From the NCBI GenBank assembly GCA_947643685.1, contig CANRXD010000058.1, positions 1-8,157 on the forward strand: 8,157 bases of DNA. Reading direction: 5' to 3'. The notes beneath the pieces were generated by a model. It did not search any database and was not told where the DNA came from. It saw nothing but the letters and a program-made list of their open reading frames with translations. Within the stretch, counting starts at the first letter, position 1. Each line of letters begins with the position of its first letter. This stretch comes from an uncultured Clostridium sp. (GTDB taxonomy: Bacteria; Bacillota; Clostridia; Lachnospirales; Lachnospiraceae). Below, one piece after another: positions 6,811-8,157 of this stretch. The position numbers and the translations under genes were made by a program.

Positions 6811-6874
6811 AAAATCACCTTTCCTTTCTTGCAATAGTGCCTGAACAACTCTATTGTAACGGAAAGGTGATTTT
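6811..6874 (-). promoter_or_regulatory. Leader hairpin sequestering the tnpA ribosome site
   Basis: A perfect 14-bp stem pairs 6861-6874 with 6811-6824 (AAAATCACCTTTCC with GGAAAGGTGATTTT on the transcript), with an inner 6-bp stem CAATAG/CTATTG (6851-6856 and 6832-6837). The 3' arm contains the GGAAAGG ribosome site, and the hairpin ends directly at the start codon. IS200 is known to carry such a leader structure, which represses transposase translation and limits activation by outside transcription; the same role is inferred here. Confidence 0.75.
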
Positions 6875-6892
6875 TTGTATAACGATTTGACT

Positions 6893-6911
6893 CCACCCGC
6901 ATAGCAGGTGG
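6893..6911 (-). repeat. Left-end subterminal hairpin of the IS
   Basis: CCACCCGC (6893-6900) and GCAGGTGG (6904-6911) form an 8-bp stem with one G-T wobble on the transposase strand and a 3-base loop. Its stem sequence matches the right-end hairpin, as expected for paired TnpA recognition structures. It lies about 36 bases inside the inferred left tip at 6947. Confidence 0.8.
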
Positions 6912-6947
6912 GTTTTGGTTTCGGGCATTTCCATTTTTCGGAACACG

Positions 6948-6983
6948 AAAAACTCCAATACCCTCAACAGGCTAAAGCCCATA
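6948..6983. repeat. 36-bp direct repeat, copy 2 (outside the left end of the insertion element)
   Basis: This copy is base-for-base identical to 6161-6196 and in the same orientation. It lies between the surface-protein terminator (T run at 6986-6989) and the inferred left tip of the IS at 6947. No hairpin like the right-end one adjoins this copy; homology stops exactly at its outer edge. Confidence 0.95.
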
Positions 6984-6984
6984 C

Positions 6985-7023
6985 CAAAAGGACAGGTATG
7001 AACCGTATGGCTCATACCTGTCC
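6985..7023 (-). terminator. Rho-independent terminator of the surface-protein gene
   Basis: On the minus strand a 15-bp stem (7023-7009 with 7004-6990, GGACAGGTATGAGCC with GGTTCATACCTGTCC) with an ATAC loop is followed by TTTT (6989-6986). It lies about 50 bases after the stop codon at 7075. It also shields the insertion element from transcription coming from that gene. A small CCCT-GTGC-AGGG dyad overlaps its outer edge at about 7022-7033. Confidence 0.85.
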
Positions 7024-7074
7024 CTGTGCAGGGATATCTATTTTCGATGTCCCTGTAAACGGATACAAATTCTG

Positions 7075-8157
7075 TTATTTCTCAATCCATACACCATCGG
7101 CGTCAACTTCATATCCGTCCGGTGTCTTTTCATTACGGAGCAGAGCTCCAAATGGTTTGGATTTGCTCTTCGCATTATACTGCCAGTTATAGGTTTCCCT
7201 GTCCAGCTCCCAGGTAGGTTCTGTTACTGCTGTATTAAAGAAATACCACTTTCCGCCAATACTCTTCCATCCGATTGACAGGCCGCCTTCAGCCGGATCC
7301 ATGTAGTAGGTATACTTATCTACGGGATCCACATACCAGCCGCTGACCATACCTGTGCTAATAGACAGATTGTACCATCCCCCAAGACGGTAATCGTATA
7401 CCCAACCGGATTTCAGATATCCATTCACTCCAAAAGCATACCAGGAGCCATTGATTTTTTCCCACACAATCTGTTCCACGCTCTCTCCGTTTTCCAATGT
7501 GATCATGTAGCCGCTGGCCGTTGTTCCGTTGGCATAAACCAGCTTCCATCCATTTTCATCCTGCTGCCAGTGTGAATAACCCGCCTGATCCCCTGTGATG
7601 ATGCCCGTATCAGTATTTACATAACCTTTTTGAGGATCCTGATTTGTCTGGGAGGTGCTGCCGCTGTTGATGCTTCCGCTGCTGCTGTTACTTCCGCCGC
7701 TGCTGCCACTGCCGCTTCCACTATTACTTCCGCCGCTGCTGCTTTCGCTGTCGCTGTTTCCGCCGCTTCTGGCTGTAACTCTGTAATTCTGTGCGGCTCT
7801 CTTTAAGTCGCTGACTTTCTTTTCCTTTTCATCTATTGTTTTTCCGGTTCTGAACTCGATTCCCAGAGTGTGAACTCCAGTCCTGTTGGAGGCCTTCAAA
7901 GTCTGGTTTCTGATGGTGATTCTGGTGCTTCCTGCTTCAGAAGTATAATCCACACCTTCTGTCAGCTTAACTCCATCAAGAAAGATATACTTAAATGTGA
8001 TATATTCGCCTTGGGAAACCAGCAGATAGTCGCCGCTGGAATTCAGGCTGATATCCGGTATTCTCTGTGTCAGATTGTATCCTGCATCCGTAGCTCTGTC
8101 AACATTGGTATCTGTATTCTCCAGAACCGTAAGAGTAAATTCCTTTTTGCTGCTGCC
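7075..8157 (-). CDS. Surface protein with cell-wall-binding repeats (5' part beyond window)
   Basis: The C-terminal 360 residues are visible; the frame stays open to the right edge, so the GTG at 7953 is an internal Val and not a start. Domains in order (numbered from the edge) are a beta-rich stretch at about 5-105 with FKYIFLDGVKLTEGVDYTSE and TGVHTLGIEF, resembling the X2/Ig-like modules of secreted enzymes; a charged helix (DEKEKKVSDLKRAAQ); a Ser/Gly/Asn linker at about 131-173; and aromatic wall-binding repeats of the choline-binding type at about 194-310, for example GSWYAFGVNGYLKSGW and GWKSIGGKWYFFN. The last 45 residues (WELDRETYNWQY to the end) are a less regular cap. There is no LPXTG motif, so anchoring would be non-covalent through the repeats. 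The signal peptide and any catalytic domain lie outside the window. The job of this particular protein is not recognisable. The linker DNA is an imperfect run of Ser/Gly codons. Confidence 0.85.
   Translation of the reverse strand, partial: GSSKKEFTLTVLENTDTNVDRATDAGYNLTQRIPDISLNSSGDYLLVSQGEYITFKYIFLDGVKLTEGVDYTSEAGSTRITIRNQTLKASNRTGVHTLGIEFRTGKTIDEKEKKVSDLKRAAQNYRVTARSGGNSDSESSSGGSNSGSGSGSSGGSNSSSGSINSGSTSQTNQDPQKGYVNTDTGIITGDQAGYSHWQQDENGWKLVYANGTTASGYMITLENGESVEQIVWEKINGSWYAFGVNGYLKSGWVYDYRLGGWYNLSISTGMVSGWYVDPVDKYTYYMDPAEGGLSIGWKSIGGKWYFFNTAVTEPTWELDRETYNWQYNAKSKSKPFGALLRNEKTPDGYEVDADGVWIEK

Larger units (their letters stand above)
6161..6947 (-). mobile_element. IS200/IS605-family insertion sequence, tnpA only
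   Basis: The element holds one Y1 (HUH) transposase gene and matching subterminal hairpins. The left-end hairpin is CCACCCGC-ATA-GCAGGTGG at 6893-6911, and the right-end hairpin is GCCACCCGT-AAA-ACGGGTGGC at 6203-6223. Both share a CCACCCG stem, as expected for structures bound by TnpA. The boundaries are inferred: the family inserts 3' of a short T-rich target without duplicating it, so on the minus strand the left end would follow TTTTT (6952-6948) and the right end would close with TTTTT (6165-6161), giving 787 bp. If instead the right end stops beside the hairpin, the element is 751 bp (6197-6947) flanked by a 36-bp duplication. There is no tnpB gene. It lies between the LysR gene and the surface-protein gene, outside the terminator of the latter. 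Confidence 0.85.

Noticed and set aside
6161..6947. IStron (group I intron fused to an IS605 element)
   Set aside because: Only about 140 bases precede tnpA and they are explained by the end hairpin and the leader hairpin. No group I core (P3-P8) could be made out.
6161..6983. 36-bp repeats as a CRISPR array
   Set aside because: 36 bp is a common CRISPR repeat length, but there are only two copies, 751 bases apart, and the DNA between them is a transposase element. No cas gene is seen.
7075..7953. Surface protein starting at the GTG at 7953
   Set aside because: The frame is open and protein-like (LVSQGEYITFKYIFLDG) all the way to the window edge, and no ribosome site precedes that GTG, so the gene continues beyond the window.

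Overview
The window looks like chromosome of a Gram-positive anaerobe of the Clostridia, most likely Lachnospiraceae-like. The evidence is a surface protein with choline-binding-type wall repeats, strong AGGAGG-type ribosome sites, moderate GC, and Clostridia-type families (a methylitaconate isomerase relative, a YfcC carrier, an IS200/IS605 transposase). The assignment rests on these families and not on a marker gene.

Layout. Positions 1-70 hold the 3' part of a tRNA-Ala(CGC), followed by a strong terminator (104-136). From 4871 down to 201, on the minus strand, runs a dicarboxylate/tricarboxylate-type operon: an intact aconitase-superfamily hydratase (2613-4871, YbhJ-like), a wrecked M20 amidohydrolase (2257-2646), a wrecked YfcC-family carboxylate carrier (1398-2206) and an intact PrpF/methylitaconate-isomerase-family protein (201-1358). 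A LysR-type regulator (5053-5961) is transcribed divergently from the hydratase, and the 181-base gap between them carries both promoters and two small dyads. This LysR / PrpF-like / carrier / YbhJ-like set matches in content the poorly understood E. coli ybhD-ybhHIJ locus, with a different carrier family and an added M20 gene. By inference the operon takes up and rearranges an unsaturated or hydroxylated tri- or dicarboxylate. The carrier and amidohydrolase are broken by several lesions while the two enzymes and the regulator are intact, so the pathway is decaying, is fed by another carrier, or is misassembled here.

Positions 6161-6947 hold a compact IS200/IS605-family element on the minus strand: tnpA alone, with subterminal hairpins at both ends and a 14-bp leader hairpin that buries the tnpA ribosome site. 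Two points are odd. A perfect 36-bp direct repeat sits at both edges, although this family makes no target duplications. About 160 bases of hairpin-rich non-coding DNA lie between the tnpA stop and the right end, which could be the relic of a tnpB 3' end with its omega-RNA scaffold. The tnpA frame also lacks a normal start codon next to its ribosome site (it reads ATA).

From 7075 to the right edge runs the 3' part of a surface-protein gene (beta domain, Ser/Gly linker, wall-binding repeats). Its own terminator (6985-7023) lies just outside the insertion element.
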